64,000 nt of DNA from Paenibacillus lupini (GTDB taxonomy: Bacteria; Bacillota; Bacilli; Paenibacillales; Paenibacillaceae): NCBI RefSeq assembly GCF_011761355.1, contig NZ_JAASRW010000001.1, forward strand, positions 124,001-188,000, given 5' to 3'. The position numbers were made by a program, and so were the translations under genes. This document shows positions 1 through 8,702 of the stretch, piece after piece. Within the stretch, counting starts at the first letter, position 1. Every line of letters starts with the position of its first letter. Under the pieces are notes generated by a model, which saw nothing but the letters and a program-made list of their open reading frames with translations, did no database searches and was not told the DNA's origin.

Positions 1-1
1 C

Positions 2-415
2 CAGTATTCGCTGAACCAATTAATCGGCGAAGAAACTGGTGATGAAGCACAAACGTTTTATAAAGGCCTATTGTCTGACTTGAGACATTTGTTGGTCTTC
101 TCTGAAGTCTCGGTTGAAAAACTGGGAGTATTGCTCAGACGGCCAAATTTCGATAACGATTTTGCTGAACGCGCGTTATACGATGTTTACCATCAGTGCG
201 TGAACGCCTTCTTCTATCCGAAGAATGAATGTTATTCGGAAGACGGTCGTTATGCATACACTGGACAAGATGCAATCCGTTTCCGCTTTAAGCCGGTACG
301 TGAAGCACGTGATATCGTCCTCAGCGTATCCAAAATTTATGAAGAGCTGCGCGATGAGCTGGCTTATTACGAGAATGACTACATGACCCAGCGCCGTATG
401 CAGGGGCAAAAATAG
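2..415 (+). CDS. ypuI: YpuI/DUF3907 family protein, 5' end outside the window
   Basis: The reading frame is open from base 2 to TAG at 413-415, giving 137 C-terminal residues; the start lies upstream. The segment carrying YHQCVNAFF, the SEDGRYAYTG stretch and a C-terminal ELAYYENDYMTQ run resembles B. subtilis YpuI, a DUF3907 protein of unknown function of about 180 aa. No membrane segment is visible. The DUF1540 gene follows 54 bp downstream on the same strand. Family assignment is by remembered similarity; function unknown. Confidence 0.75.
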   Translation, partial: QYSLNQLIGEETGDEAQTFYKGLLSDLRHLLVFSEVSVEKLGVLLRRPNFDNDFAERALYDVYHQCVNAFFYPKNECYSEDGRYAYTGQDAIRFRFKPVREARDIVLSVSKIYEELRDELAYYENDYMTQRRMQGQK

Positions 416-469
416 GACGGAATGAATCACTTTCGATCAGGGAAACTTGATATCGGAGGTGATTTTTTT

Positions 470-676
470 ATGCCGAAAGGTGTATCTTGCAGCGTATCGA
501 ATTGTAGCTTCTGGCGAGACGGCAACAATTGCAATGCGAATGCCATTTCCATTGATATCGATCAGCATGCGGATTTCAATGAGGAATTCGCGGCTGATGA
601 CCTTGGACTGTATCATCAAGACCAAGCGTCAGAATCGTCCGCTACCTGCTGCCACACTTTTAAACCAAAGGAGTGA
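470..676 (+). CDS. DUF1540 cysteine-rich small protein
   Basis: This 68-aa protein starts at ATG 470, preceded by GGAGGT at 455-460; an upstream in-frame ATG at 422 has no comparable ribosome site and is rejected. It carries a CSVSNCSFW segment followed by NNCNA and an ISIDI strand, the spaced-cysteine pattern of DUF1540, plus a late CC pair. The family is widespread in spore-forming Firmicutes and is thought to bind metal, with no established role. The next gene begins 6 bp after the stop, so the two are probably cotranscribed. Confidence 0.75.
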   Translation: MPKGVSCSVSNCSFWRDGNNCNANAISIDIDQHADFNEEFAADDLGLYHQDQASESSATCCHTFKPKE

Positions 677-682
677 CGGGGA

Positions 683-1129
683 ATGGATCAAAGAGGCGTA
701 AAGATCACGGATCGTCATAAGAACGATTATCCGCAATACGAAGTGTCCGCTCCAAATGCAATGCCTGACTTAAATGGCGGTAAAGTGGAAGAGTGGGCAA
801 ATGAAAACAATGTGAACAATATTCATGAAGAAATGGCAGCGGATTTCGCTGTCGGCAGTCCCGTCTCTTATGTACCAAGAGAGCAGAGTATTGAAGAGGC
901 TGCAGCAACAGTAGAGGCCGGAGGTACGGCACTTGGCTGGGTAGCGCTTGTATTCGCGGCAGCATCATGGTTCTTATGGCCAGTGGTGCTGGGCATAACC
1001 TCGGCAGTGCTTGGCTTTATTGCCTATCGCCAAGGTGCAAAAGCGCTTGGCAGTTGGGCAATGGCGCTTGGCCTTATCGCCGTATTGCTTTCATTAGTCA
1101 TTGTTCCCTTTTATTACGCAGTAACGTAA
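683..1129 (+). CDS. Small membrane protein, function unknown
   Basis: The product is 148 aa. The first 75 residues are hydrophilic and acidic; two strongly hydrophobic stretches at about 80-112 and 117-146 look like membrane helices, with a glycine- and alanine-rich character and a short YRQGAKALG loop between them. This resembles the C-terminal part of DUF4190-type proteins but I would not assign it firmly. It follows the DUF1540 gene by 6 bp and is followed by a strong terminator, so it ends that transcription unit. Confidence 0.6.
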   Translation: MDQRGVKITDRHKNDYPQYEVSAPNAMPDLNGGKVEEWANENNVNNIHEEMAADFAVGSPVSYVPREQSIEEAAATVEAGGTALGWVALVFAAASWFLWPVVLGITSAVLGFIAYRQGAKALGSWAMALGLIAVLLSLVIVPFYYAVT

Positions 1130-1136
1130 GCTTAGA

Positions 1137-1171
1137 AGCCTTGGCGGTTATTTGCCGCTAAGGCTTTTTTT
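1137..1171 (+). terminator. Intrinsic terminator
   Basis: The arms AGCCTTgGCGG and CCGCtAAGGCT enclose a short loop and are followed by a run of T at about 1164-1171. It sits 8 bp after the membrane protein stop codon and closes that unit. Confidence 0.9.
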
Positions 1172-1214
1172 GTTACATATGGGTACGACCATTTAGAATG
1201 ACAATAACTTTGGA

Positions 1215-1243
1215 TTGCCCCTCTGCCCGATTTTACCTATAAT
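1215..1243 (+). promoter_or_regulatory. Sigma-A-type promoter for the YlmA-like gene
   Basis: TTGCCC at 1215-1220 and TATAAT at 1238-1243 are separated by 17 bp. The -10 is perfect and the -35 matches at the TTG. The gene starts at 1270 after GGGAGG at about 1256-1261. Confidence 0.6.
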
Positions 1244-1269
1244 TTATAGATGTATGGGAGGGAAGACGA

Positions 1270-2064
1270 ATGATTATTGATATTCAGCAAGCAGGCTGGG
1301 AACGTAGTGATAAACAAGTTCTAAATAATATCAACTGGCAGGTTCGCCCGAATGAACACTGGTGCCTGCTAGGCCTTAATGGATCGGGAAAAACAACGCT
1401 ACTTAATATGATAAATGGTTATATATGGCCCACTAGCGGGCAAATTTCAGTGCTTGGCAAAAAGTTCGGCGAATATGATCTGCGTGAGCTGCGCAAAAGT
1501 ATCGGCTGGGTCAGCACATCGCTTCAGCAGAAGCTTTATGGCAGCGAGAAAGCATTAAGTATTGTCCTAAGCGGCAAGTTTGCCACCATTGGACTATATG
1601 ATCAAACAAATGAAGAGGATCGAGACAAAGCTCTTTCCTTATTAACGAATCTAGGCTGCGCTTATTTAGCGGAGCGTACGTATGATACGATGTCCCAGGG
1701 TGAACGGCAGCGGGTCTTGATTGCGAGGGCCTTAATGGCGGAGCCGAAGCTGCTGATATTGGACGAGCCATGTACGGGGCTTGATGTATTTGCAAGAGAG
1801 CAGCTGTTATCTATGATTCATAAAGTGGCTGCTAATGGACCTACTATTATATATGTAACTCATCATGTTGAGGAAATATTGCCTTGCTTTAGCCACACTA
1901 TGCTTATCAAGCAAGGTGAGGTTTTTGCAGCAGGAGCTACTCAAGAGGTACTAACCTCTGTGCGAATGAGTCGATTCTTTGATGTTCCAGTTGAGATTGA
2001 GCGTCGTGATGGGCGGAATTGGCTATTCGTGAAGGAATCGGAGTCGTTATGGAACTCGAACTAA
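1270..2064 (+). CDS. ylmA: ABC transporter ATP-binding protein, YlmA-like
   Basis: The 264-aa protein has a single ABC ATPase domain: Walker A GLNGSGKT at residues 35-42, signature MSQGERQR (a Q in place of the usual second G of LSGGQ), and Walker B LLILDEP followed by the D-loop and a TH(H) switch. The closest remembered relative is B. subtilis YlmA. No permease gene is adjacent, so the partner membrane protein, if any, is elsewhere or absent. The 3' end overlaps the next gene by 16 bp, indicating translational coupling with the hydrolase. Substrate unknown. Confidence 0.8.
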   Translation: MIIDIQQAGWERSDKQVLNNINWQVRPNEHWCLLGLNGSGKTTLLNMINGYIWPTSGQISVLGKKFGEYDLRELRKSIGWVSTSLQQKLYGSEKALSIVLSGKFATIGLYDQTNEEDRDKALSLLTNLGCAYLAERTYDTMSQGERQRVLIARALMAEPKLLILDEPCTGLDVFAREQLLSMIHKVAANGPTIIYVTHHVEEILPCFSHTMLIKQGEVFAAGATQEVLTSVRMSRFFDVPVEIERRDGRNWLFVKESESLWNSN

Positions 2065-4298
2065 TCCAGCAGTCCGAACCTAGAAGAAGAAGGCTTGCAA
2101 GCTGGCTTCGCAATCGATTCACACGAAGGCTGGAGTATGACGGGCCGCTCTGGCGGGCAGGCTCTGCAGGATTACTGTTGTTTGGCTCTACTGCAATTAC
2201 AACAGCCGCTTTAGGCATGCCGACTGGATTCGGGACAGCTGTTGATATTGGCGCATTTGTATTGGCTAATGCATTCGCACTGCTTGTTGTGTCACAATTG
2301 TTAGCGATTATTTTATCTCTGCTGCATGTTCCGGTTCCGCGTTTATTTGCAGGTTTTCTACTCTATGTTGGATTTGAATGTTATTATATTCTGTCTTATT
2401 CTGATTTCGAATTATGGAATTCGATCATTTGTGCCGCTATTTACACAGTGATTGGCGCTATTGCAGGTGTGTTAATTGGTTGGTTCAGCCGATCACGGCT
2501 TAGGATCATTGGTGGTTCGTTCTTAGCTGTAGTCCTTATCATTGGAAGTTTCATTTGGTTATTAGAACCACTGAGTAGCAGAGATGTTGCTGCATCAGCT
2601 TTTGCAGATGCAGAGGATGCAGATACTTCAGCTTTGATAGACGCCGATAATCCCGGCCAGCCGGGTAATTATGATTATTCCTTTTTCACCTATGGAAGTG
2701 GTTCGGATAAACAGCGTCAAGCCTATGGGGAAAAGGCGGATCTGATCTCGAACTCGGTTGATGCGTCCGATTACATTAAGCATTGGTATTGGATGAAAGA
2801 GATGTTCTGGGGTTTTGATGAAAAAAACCTTCCGCTAAACGGCCGGGTATGGATGCCGGAAGGGGAAGGTCCTTTCCCTCTTGTGCTTATGGTGCATGGC
2901 AATCATCTTATGGAAGACTTCTCGGATGCCGGATACGATTATTTGGGTCAGCTGCTTGCGAGCAGAGGATTCATCGCTATATCTGTTGACGAGAATTTCT
3001 TAAACTATTCCACTTGGTCGGGCATCCCGGATAATGACTTCAAGGTGCGCGCTTGGTTGCTGCTCAAGCACATTCAGCAAATTCAGAGTTTTAGTGAAAT
3101 GCCAAATAGCGCTTTCTATAATCGAGTTGATTTTACGAATGTAGCTCTTCTTGGTCATTCTAGAGGTGGTCAGGCGGTTGCGATGGCAGCCGATTGGGAC
3201 ACGTGGTTTGCCAAAGACCAAACGCTTGATAGCTTCAAGAATAATGAGGTGCAAATCCAAACGGTAATCGCACTTGCTCCAACGGATAAGTCGATCGACA
3301 GTACAACGGCGAAGCTGACCGATGTTAACTATTTGACATTACAGGGAGCTAGGGACGGCGATGTAAATGATTTTTACGGGGATCGGCAGTATATTCGTAC
3401 CAGCTTCACCGCAGATTCCGGTTACCGCAAAGCATCCGTTTATTTGTCCGAAGCTAATCACAGCCGCTTTAATACGGAATGGGGCACGATGGATGAACGT
3501 CCGCCGGGCGGACTGTTCCTAAGCCAGCGAGGAATGATGAAAGCCGAGGAGCAGCAGCAGGTTGCGAAAGTATACGTGGCCGCTTTTCTTGAAACCACGC
3601 TGCATCATCAAACCGACTATGTTCCTCTCCTGCAGGACTATCGAACAGGGATGCAATGGCTGCCGGATTCAACTGCTTACGTGACGCGGTATGAGGATTC
3701 GTCATTCGATATGATTGCAAGGTTTGATGAGGATCATAATAAGACAACACTGCCTAAAGGCGGGAGGCTTGAAGCTGACAACCTGAAATCCTGGGATGAG
3801 CTGGATGTGAAAGACCGCGACCATAATAACAAGGGAACCGTTGGTGCACAGATGGAATGGCTGGATGACAGCTCTTATACGTTATCATTAGCAAAGCCAT
3901 TTTCATTGCTTTCTGCCGCTCAAGGGAACCAGGTACTAGCTTTCTCAATGGCTAATATGGTTTCGCAGCTTGATCCGGCTAATCAGGAGTCATCACCACA
4001 AATAGAAATCACATTGAACGCGGAAGACGGAGAAAGTATGAGTCTGCCGCTTGCTAAGTATATGCCTGTTCAGCAACCGTTCCAAACGACCTATACGATT
4101 ATTCCATGGCTGGAAAAGTCGATAAAAGGCGGAAAATATAAGCATGCGACAGAATCTGTGTTTCAGACCTACCGACTTCCACTGGCGGATTTCGTTCAAG
4201 TTAATACGAACGAGGATATATCCATTAGCTCGATTACTTTCCGCTTCATCGGTGGACCGGGGAAAATCATGCTTGATGACATTGGTATATCGCAATAA
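2049..4298 (+). CDS. Membrane-anchored alpha/beta hydrolase
   Basis: The protein has 749 aa from ATG 2049; an upstream GTG/ATG-type start at 2019 is possible but lies deeper in the preceding gene. About five hydrophobic helices occupy residues 35-180, followed by a large extracytoplasmic part. It has an alpha/beta-hydrolase core: LVLMVHGNH gives the oxyanion region, GHSRGG gives the nucleophile elbow with Ser371, and a later EANHSRF histidine is a candidate for the triad. The C-terminal 250 residues look beta-rich and unassigned. Substrate is unknown; an esterase or lipase of the PAF-acetylhydrolase/dienelactone type is plausible. It is coupled to the ATPase upstream. Confidence 0.7.
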   Translation: MELELIQQSEPRRRRLASWLRNRFTRRLEYDGPLWRAGSAGLLLFGSTAITTAALGMPTGFGTAVDIGAFVLANAFALLVVSQLLAIILSLLHVPVPRLFAGFLLYVGFECYYILSYSDFELWNSIICAAIYTVIGAIAGVLIGWFSRSRLRIIGGSFLAVVLIIGSFIWLLEPLSSRDVAASAFADAEDADTSALIDADNPGQPGNYDYSFFTYGSGSDKQRQAYGEKADLISNSVDASDYIKHWYWMKEMFWGFDEKNLPLNGRVWMPEGEGPFPLVLMVHGNHLMEDFSDAGYDYLGQLLASRGFIAISVDENFLNYSTWSGIPDNDFKVRAWLLLKHIQQIQSFSEMPNSAFYNRVDFTNVALLGHSRGGQAVAMAADWDTWFAKDQTLDSFKNNEVQIQTVIALAPTDKSIDSTTAKLTDVNYLTLQGARDGDVNDFYGDRQYIRTSFTADSGYRKASVYLSEANHSRFNTEWGTMDERPPGGLFLSQRGMMKAEEQQQVAKVYVAAFLETTLHHQTDYVPLLQDYRTGMQWLPDSTAYVTRYEDSSFDMIARFDEDHNKTTLPKGGRLEADNLKSWDELDVKDRDHNNKGTVGAQMEWLDDSSYTLSLAKPFSLLSAAQGNQVLAFSMANMVSQLDPANQESSPQIEITLNAEDGESMSLPLAKYMPVQQPFQTTYTIIPWLEKSIKGGKYKHATESVFQTYRLPLADFVQVNTNEDISISSITFRFIGGPGKIMLDDIGISQ

Positions 4299-4305
4299 AC
4301 AAACT

Positions 4306-4335
4306 AAGGGCTCCTCTTGGAAGGAGCCCTTTTGT
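4306..4335 (+). terminator. Intrinsic terminator after the hydrolase
   Basis: AAGGGCTCCT and AGGAGCCCTT form a perfect 10-bp stem with a short loop, followed by TTTTG. It lies between convergent genes, but the T-run favours the plus strand. Confidence 0.9.
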
Positions 4336-4342
4336 TATGCAG

Positions 4343-5035
4343 TTATTCTTCTTTGAAAGTAAACCGTCTTGCTGCATATAAGAATGGTGTGGAGAAAACC
4401 GAAACGATAAATTTGATGACATAAGTGGAGAGGAATACGGAAATCCATACGCTTCCTTCCAGTGTGCCTGCGAAAGCTATGGTACAGAAGATTAAAGTAT
4501 CTACGAACTGGCTGACAATTGTGCTCCCATTATTCCGAATCCAGAGCTGACCAGGGGCAGGAAAGACCCTTTTAAGAATGGAATAAATTCGTACATCTAG
4601 AAACTGACTGACAAAATACGCACATAAGCTGCCTAACGCAATTTGAGGCATAAGCCCAAATATCATATGGAGGGCATCATTGGTATCATGCGCCAGATCT
4701 GAGCTGTCCGGATGGAAGAGCAGTGCCATCTGCATAATAATAGTGGATGCAATCAGGGTGAAGAATCCAAACCATACGGCTTTTTTAGCCGCACGCTCGC
4801 CATACTTCTCATTTAACAGGTCAGACGCGAGATAGATGGTACCGTACATCGTGTTACCAAGCGTAATGATAATGCCAAAAGGCATTTCAACGGTTTTAAC
4901 AACCTGAATGTTAGCCAGAACGGTAGCCATGCCAATCCACGCGTATATGCCAACACGTCCGAATAGACGGTATGAAACAAGGAATAACGAAAAATGAATA
5001 AGCATAAATAGTGCGCCAAACCACAAATTAAACAT
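4343..5035 (-). CDS. Queuosine precursor transporter, YhhQ/VUT family
   Basis: This 230-aa polytopic membrane protein has about six hydrophobic segments and the family landmarks PFG near residue 52, the LASDLLNEKYG segment around 88-98, and a C-terminal SQFVDTLIF motif. YhhQ-family members import queuosine precursors (preQ0/preQ1) for tRNA modification. ATG at 5033-5035 is preceded on the minus strand by AGGAGG. The gene stands alone between convergent and divergent neighbours and has its own promoter and a structured leader. Confidence 0.88.
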   Translation of the reverse strand: MFNLWFGALFMLIHFSLFLVSYRLFGRVGIYAWIGMATVLANIQVVKTVEMPFGIIITLGNTMYGTIYLASDLLNEKYGERAAKKAVWFGFFTLIASTIIMQMALLFHPDSSDLAHDTNDALHMIFGLMPQIALGSLCAYFVSQFLDVRIYSILKRVFPAPGQLWIRNNGSTIVSQFVDTLIFCTIAFAGTLEGSVWISVFLSTYVIKFIVSVFSTPFLYAARRFTFKEE

Positions 5036-5077
5036 AATTGCCTCCTAAGGGGATCATAAGGGAATATACGAAGCACG

Positions 5078-5102
5078 ACCTTGCAGCCCGGCAACGCAAG
5101 GT
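5078..5102 (-). promoter_or_regulatory. Leader hairpin upstream of the queuosine transporter
   Basis: In the 5' UTR (minus strand) ACCTTGC and GCAAGGT form a perfect 7-bp stem around an 11-nt G/C-rich loop, between the promoter and the start codon. The position invites a preQ1-sensing role, but the sequence does not match the preQ1-I consensus I know. Confidence 0.4.
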
Positions 5103-5127
5103 GTATGATAGATTTTCTGCCTTTGAC

Positions 5128-5156
5128 ATTATAATCGTTCACTATCAGGGGATCAA
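5128..5156 (-). promoter_or_regulatory. Sigma-A promoter for the queuosine transporter
   Basis: On the minus strand TTGATC at 5156-5151 and TATAAT at 5133-5128 are 17 bp apart. Predicted transcription starts near 5121, leaving a leader of about 85 nt. Confidence 0.7.
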
Positions 5157-5260
5157 TACAATTTGTCGCCTTTTCTTTGACAGGCAGATTTTGCTACAAT
5201 GAGAAAACGATCTTTTTACAAGAATAAGAAAGTAAAGTTGCTTGAAGGAGAGGATAAGCT

Positions 5261-7588
5261 ATGCAAGGCGAGCAGCGTATGGAGGAACAAAAACGAGTTG
5301 ATCGTGTGATGCGTTTAATTCGAGAGCAGTTAGGGAAACTGCTGCAAAGCTCAAGCGGTATGAGGGAAGATATCGTTGATATTCGAAAAAACTTCTGGGA
5401 TGATGTTACCCTGAACTTTGAGGATTCGGCTGAAGCAGCGGAGTCAGCGGCAAGCTTGAAGCAGCAGGCTGAGGTTCTTGCTGAACGTGAGCATAGCCAT
5501 AGACATGCCGAGCAGCAGGTCAAGTTGCTTCGGAAGCTGGAGCAATCTCCTTATTTCGGGCGTGTAGACTTTATAGAAGAATCGAGTACGGAGAATGAAC
5601 AAATTTACCTTGGGATTGGATCCATGCTGGATGAGACTGGTTCAAATTATCTTATTTATGACTGGCGTGCGCCAGTATCCAGCTTGTACTATGATTACTC
5701 TCCAGGTCCAGCCGAGTATGTTACGCCAACGGGGAATATTAAAGGCGATATGACACTGAAGCGGCAGTATGTGATTCGCCGAGGGAATATTGTAAGTATG
5801 TTCGATACCGGTGTCACGATTGGTGACGAGCTGCTGCAAGAGGTGCTTGGCAAGCAGTCGGATGCGCAGATGAAAAGTATCGTAGGTACGATTCAGCGTG
5901 AGCAGAATCAAATTATCCGTAACGAACGCGCTCGATTGCTTGTCGTGCAGGGAGCTGCCGGTAGCGGCAAGACGTCAGCAGCTCTGCAGCGCGTAGCTTA
6001 TCTGCTGTACCGTTACCGTGGAACGCTGCAGCCAGATCAAATCGTGTTATTCTCACCAAACTCGATGTTCAATAGTTATGTGGCGACCGTTCTTCCAGAG
6101 CTGGGCGAACAAAACATGCAGCAAACGACCTATCAGCAATATTTGGAACATCGAATTGGGCAATCGTTTGCGCTTGAGGATCCGTTTGCTCAGATGGAAT
6201 ATACACTTGGAGCCATGGATGATCCATCCTACGAAACTCGAATCGCATCGATTCGACATAAATCGGGAGCGGCCTTCATGAAGGTGATCGAACGTTATGT
6301 CGAATCCCTTGGCGAGTCAGGACTGCTGTTTAAAGCGATTAAGTTTCGTGGTCGTAAGCTGGTATCAGCTGAGGCGATAGAACAGCATTTTTACAGCTTG
6401 AATAAATCGTATACGGTTCCGAATCGGATGAAGATGGTAGCGGATTGGCTGCTTAAGGAGCTGACGAGATTAAGTAAGGTAGAGCGGAAGAAGCAGTGGG
6501 TAGAAGATGAGATGGAGCTGCTTGATAAAGAGGCTTACATCCATGTCTACAATGAACTGCGCCGCAAAGAAGGCAGCTCGTCGGAATCCTTTGATGAGTT
6601 TGACCGGGAAAAAGATATGCTTGCTTCGATGATTGTACAGGAGCGGTTCAAACGACTGCGGAGCCGAGTGAAAAAGCTTCGATTTGTTGATACACAGACG
6701 CTATACCGTCGATTATATGAGAATGAACAGGCACTATGGCTGGAGGAAGTCCACTTAGCAGAGTGGGAAGATATTCGCAAGCTTACGGTAGAACAGCTTT
6801 ACCGCGGAGAGCTTACTTATGAAGATGCAACACCGTACTTATATATGAAGGATTTAATTGAAGGGTTTCAGATGAATACATCGGTACGGCATTTGTTCAT
6901 TGATGAGGCACAGGATTATTCGCCGTTCCAGTTCCATTATTTGAAGCGGGTATTTCCGATGGCTAAGATGACGGCGCTTGGTGACCTCAATCAGTCGATA
7001 TTTGCACATGCTGCATTAGGCAATGGTTTTGATCCGCTTGGGGATTTATATAATAAGGAAGAGACAGAGACGATTGTACTAACTCGGAGTTATCGTTCGA
7101 CAAAGCAAATTGTCGAATTTACGAGCAGTATGATTGAAGGCGGGAGTCGAATTGTGCCGTTTAATCGCAATGGTGATGAACCAACGATAACAGCGGCGGC
7201 TAATGTTGAGGAACTGCAAGCTAGGGTTGCAGAGAGGATTCGCACACTTCAGGGCGAAGGTGCGCAATCGATTGCGGTCATTTGCAAAACAGCAGCTGAA
7301 AGCTTGGCAGCTTTCGAAGCGTTAGCGGGTGTATGTCCTGGGATCCGGCTTGTTGAGAAAGAAACGGTGACCTTTGAGAACGGAACCGTCGTGATTCCTT
7401 CTTACTTGGCCAAGGGTGTAGAATTTGATGCGGTCATTTTATATAACGCCTCTAGAAGCGTTTATGGAAAAGAAAGTGAGCGTAAGTTGTTCTATACAGC
7501 TTGTACTCGTGCCATGCATGAGCTGCATCTCTTTTACACCTCAGAGCCGTCACCATTTCTTTCTCATGCTTTTTCTACCCAAAAGTAG
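5261..7588 (+). CDS. helD: HelD, superfamily 1 helicase-like RNA polymerase recycling factor
   Basis: The 775-aa length matches B. subtilis HelD (774 aa). There is an N-terminal helical arm, Walker A GAAGSGKT at residues 231-238, a UvrD-like motif II DEAQDYS, a GDLNQSIF motif III, and C-terminal motifs including the YTACTRAMHEL segment. HelD uses ATP to release RNA polymerase from nucleic acid after termination; it is not a simple DNA helicase. ATG 5261 follows GGAGAGG with good spacing. The gene is monocistronic, facing the PAS-HTH gene convergently. Confidence 0.92.
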   Translation: MQGEQRMEEQKRVDRVMRLIREQLGKLLQSSSGMREDIVDIRKNFWDDVTLNFEDSAEAAESAASLKQQAEVLAEREHSHRHAEQQVKLLRKLEQSPYFGRVDFIEESSTENEQIYLGIGSMLDETGSNYLIYDWRAPVSSLYYDYSPGPAEYVTPTGNIKGDMTLKRQYVIRRGNIVSMFDTGVTIGDELLQEVLGKQSDAQMKSIVGTIQREQNQIIRNERARLLVVQGAAGSGKTSAALQRVAYLLYRYRGTLQPDQIVLFSPNSMFNSYVATVLPELGEQNMQQTTYQQYLEHRIGQSFALEDPFAQMEYTLGAMDDPSYETRIASIRHKSGAAFMKVIERYVESLGESGLLFKAIKFRGRKLVSAEAIEQHFYSLNKSYTVPNRMKMVADWLLKELTRLSKVERKKQWVEDEMELLDKEAYIHVYNELRRKEGSSSESFDEFDREKDMLASMIVQERFKRLRSRVKKLRFVDTQTLYRRLYENEQALWLEEVHLAEWEDIRKLTVEQLYRGELTYEDATPYLYMKDLIEGFQMNTSVRHLFIDEAQDYSPFQFHYLKRVFPMAKMTALGDLNQSIFAHAALGNGFDPLGDLYNKEETETIVLTRSYRSTKQIVEFTSSMIEGGSRIVPFNRNGDEPTITAAANVEELQARVAERIRTLQGEGAQSIAVICKTAAESLAAFEALAGVCPGIRLVEKETVTFENGTVVIPSYLAKGVEFDAVILYNASRSVYGKESERKLFYTACTRAMHELHLFYTSEPSPFLSHAFSTQK

Positions 7589-7597
7589 TTCAGCTAT

Positions 7598-8170
7598 TTA
7601 CCGGCTGTTCCTAACTTCTGGCCAAATATCGCTGACGGCAACTTGCAGTTCAGCAGCAATAAGCTCAGCCGTTAATCGGTTGGGCTTTTGTATGTGGCCA
7701 TTACGAAGCTTAGAGATGGTTTGAAGCGAGATATTGGTGGAGGCTGCAAGCTGATTCGTGCTAATATCTCGTTTGGCCATCCACATCTTTAATCTTTTGG
7801 CGGAATCGAATACCTGGATGATTGCGTTATCGAGCGGGTTACATTCACTTCGATCCTCGAACATAATCAAAGCGTAGCTCTCGTCATCCTCATCGGTTAC
7901 CGTCAGCGCTCTAAATTCGACATGTACAGCAATGTCCTGTTGATTAGCCATTGTAAGGCATGTCTCTTGTGTGAAATGCAGGCTGCTATCACATGGCAAA
8001 TGGCTGTTGATCAACAGATCAAGTGATGCAGATTGCAGCTGATGATGTCTATATCCTGAAAGCCGGCAAAAGGCTTCATTCGATTCGTGTATGGTTATTG
8101 CATCTCTTGTCACTCTGACAAGCACCATGGGCTGATCCAGTATCTGAAAGATGTGATAGAATGGTGGCAA
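7598..8170 (-). CDS. PAS-domain HTH transcriptional regulator
   Basis: The 190-aa protein starts with TTG at 8170, chosen because GGGAGG lies 8-9 nt upstream on the minus strand. Residues 1-110 form a PAS-like sensor with an ESNEAFCRLSGY core; residues 125-185 hold an XRE/Cro-type helix-turn-helix (STNQLAASTNISLQTISKL). Such proteins sense a small ligand or redox state through PAS and bind DNA through the HTH. Targets are unknown, but the divergent region to 8460 contains a perfect palindrome that could be an operator. Confidence 0.75.
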   Translation of the reverse strand: MPPFYHIFQILDQPMVLVRVTRDAITIHESNEAFCRLSGYRHHQLQSASLDLLINSHLPCDSSLHFTQETCLTMANQQDIAVHVEFRALTVTDEDDESYALIMFEDRSECNPLDNAIIQVFDSAKRLKMWMAKRDISTNQLAASTNISLQTISKLRNGHIQKPNRLTAELIAAELQVAVSDIWPEVRNSR

Positions 8171-8292
8171 TAATCTGTTCCTCCCTTTAAAACCAAGTGC
8201 GCCAATGTATAAAATCGAGTATAAGCCGTTGGCGGAATCTATACAATAGCTTAACTATATTTAACAAAATCGTCACGAATAAATCAATTTTG

Positions 8293-8308
8293 GTTTAATA
8301 AATTAAAC
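8293..8308. promoter_or_regulatory. 16-bp palindrome in the divergent region, possible operator
   Basis: GTTTAATAAATTAAAC is a perfect inverted repeat of 7-bp arms around AA. It lies about 125 bp upstream of the PAS-HTH start and 150 bp upstream of the zinc-knuckle gene. The rest of 8171-8459 is AT-rich with no gene I can support. Confidence 0.35.
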
Positions 8309-8459
8309 TTGCTGGCAGTAAACGGTTCTATCGTTCGGATGATGCCATATCAATGATGAAATGCTAGATTGATCAGCTATCAGCGAACTTTATTAGAATC
8401 CTAGTTCTCAGTTAAGATAAGACAACGCAGGTTGTAACTACTAGGGGGAAATATACATC

Positions 8460-8702
8460 ATGAAAACATGCGATATCGAGAATTGTTCCAAACCAGTCAA
8501 AGCAAGGGATCTATGCGCTATGCATCATCAACGTCTTATGAGACATGGTGACCCACTTACCGTATTGCCTCGCAGGACAAAGAAATTGCTTTCATGCAGC
8601 TGGGTGAATTGTTCGACTCAGGCTGTATCGAAAGGGTATTGTGTTAAGCATTATTACATAAACCGCGTTATGTTAAAAATCGGTCAGATTAATGTTAGGT
8701 AA
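8460..8702 (+). CDS. Small protein with two tandem zinc-knuckle repeats
   Basis: The 80-aa product contains two copies of one metal-site pattern: Cys4-Cys9-Cys19-His22 and Cys46-Cys51-Cys61-His64, with identical spacings of 5, 10 and 3 residues. The first unit ends in a basic MRHGDP stretch common in phage and mobile-element zinc proteins. ATG 8460 follows a GGGGG ribosome site. It is flanked by the PAS-HTH gene and the glycogen operon, with no evident link to either. Zinc binding is inferred from the Cys/His pattern; function unknown. Confidence 0.65.
   Translation: MKTCDIENCSKPVKARDLCAMHHQRLMRHGDPLTVLPRRTKKLLSCSWVNCSTQAVSKGYCVKHYYINRVMLKIGQINVR

Noticed and set aside
5036..5121. preQ1-I riboswitch before the queuosine transporter
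   Set aside because: The characteristic short stem with C-rich loop and A-rich tail ending AACUAA is absent; only a generic hairpin is seen.
5177..5200. TTGACA at 5177 with TACAAT at 5195 as a helD promoter
   Set aside because: The spacer is only 12 bp; no -10 is found at 16-18 bp.
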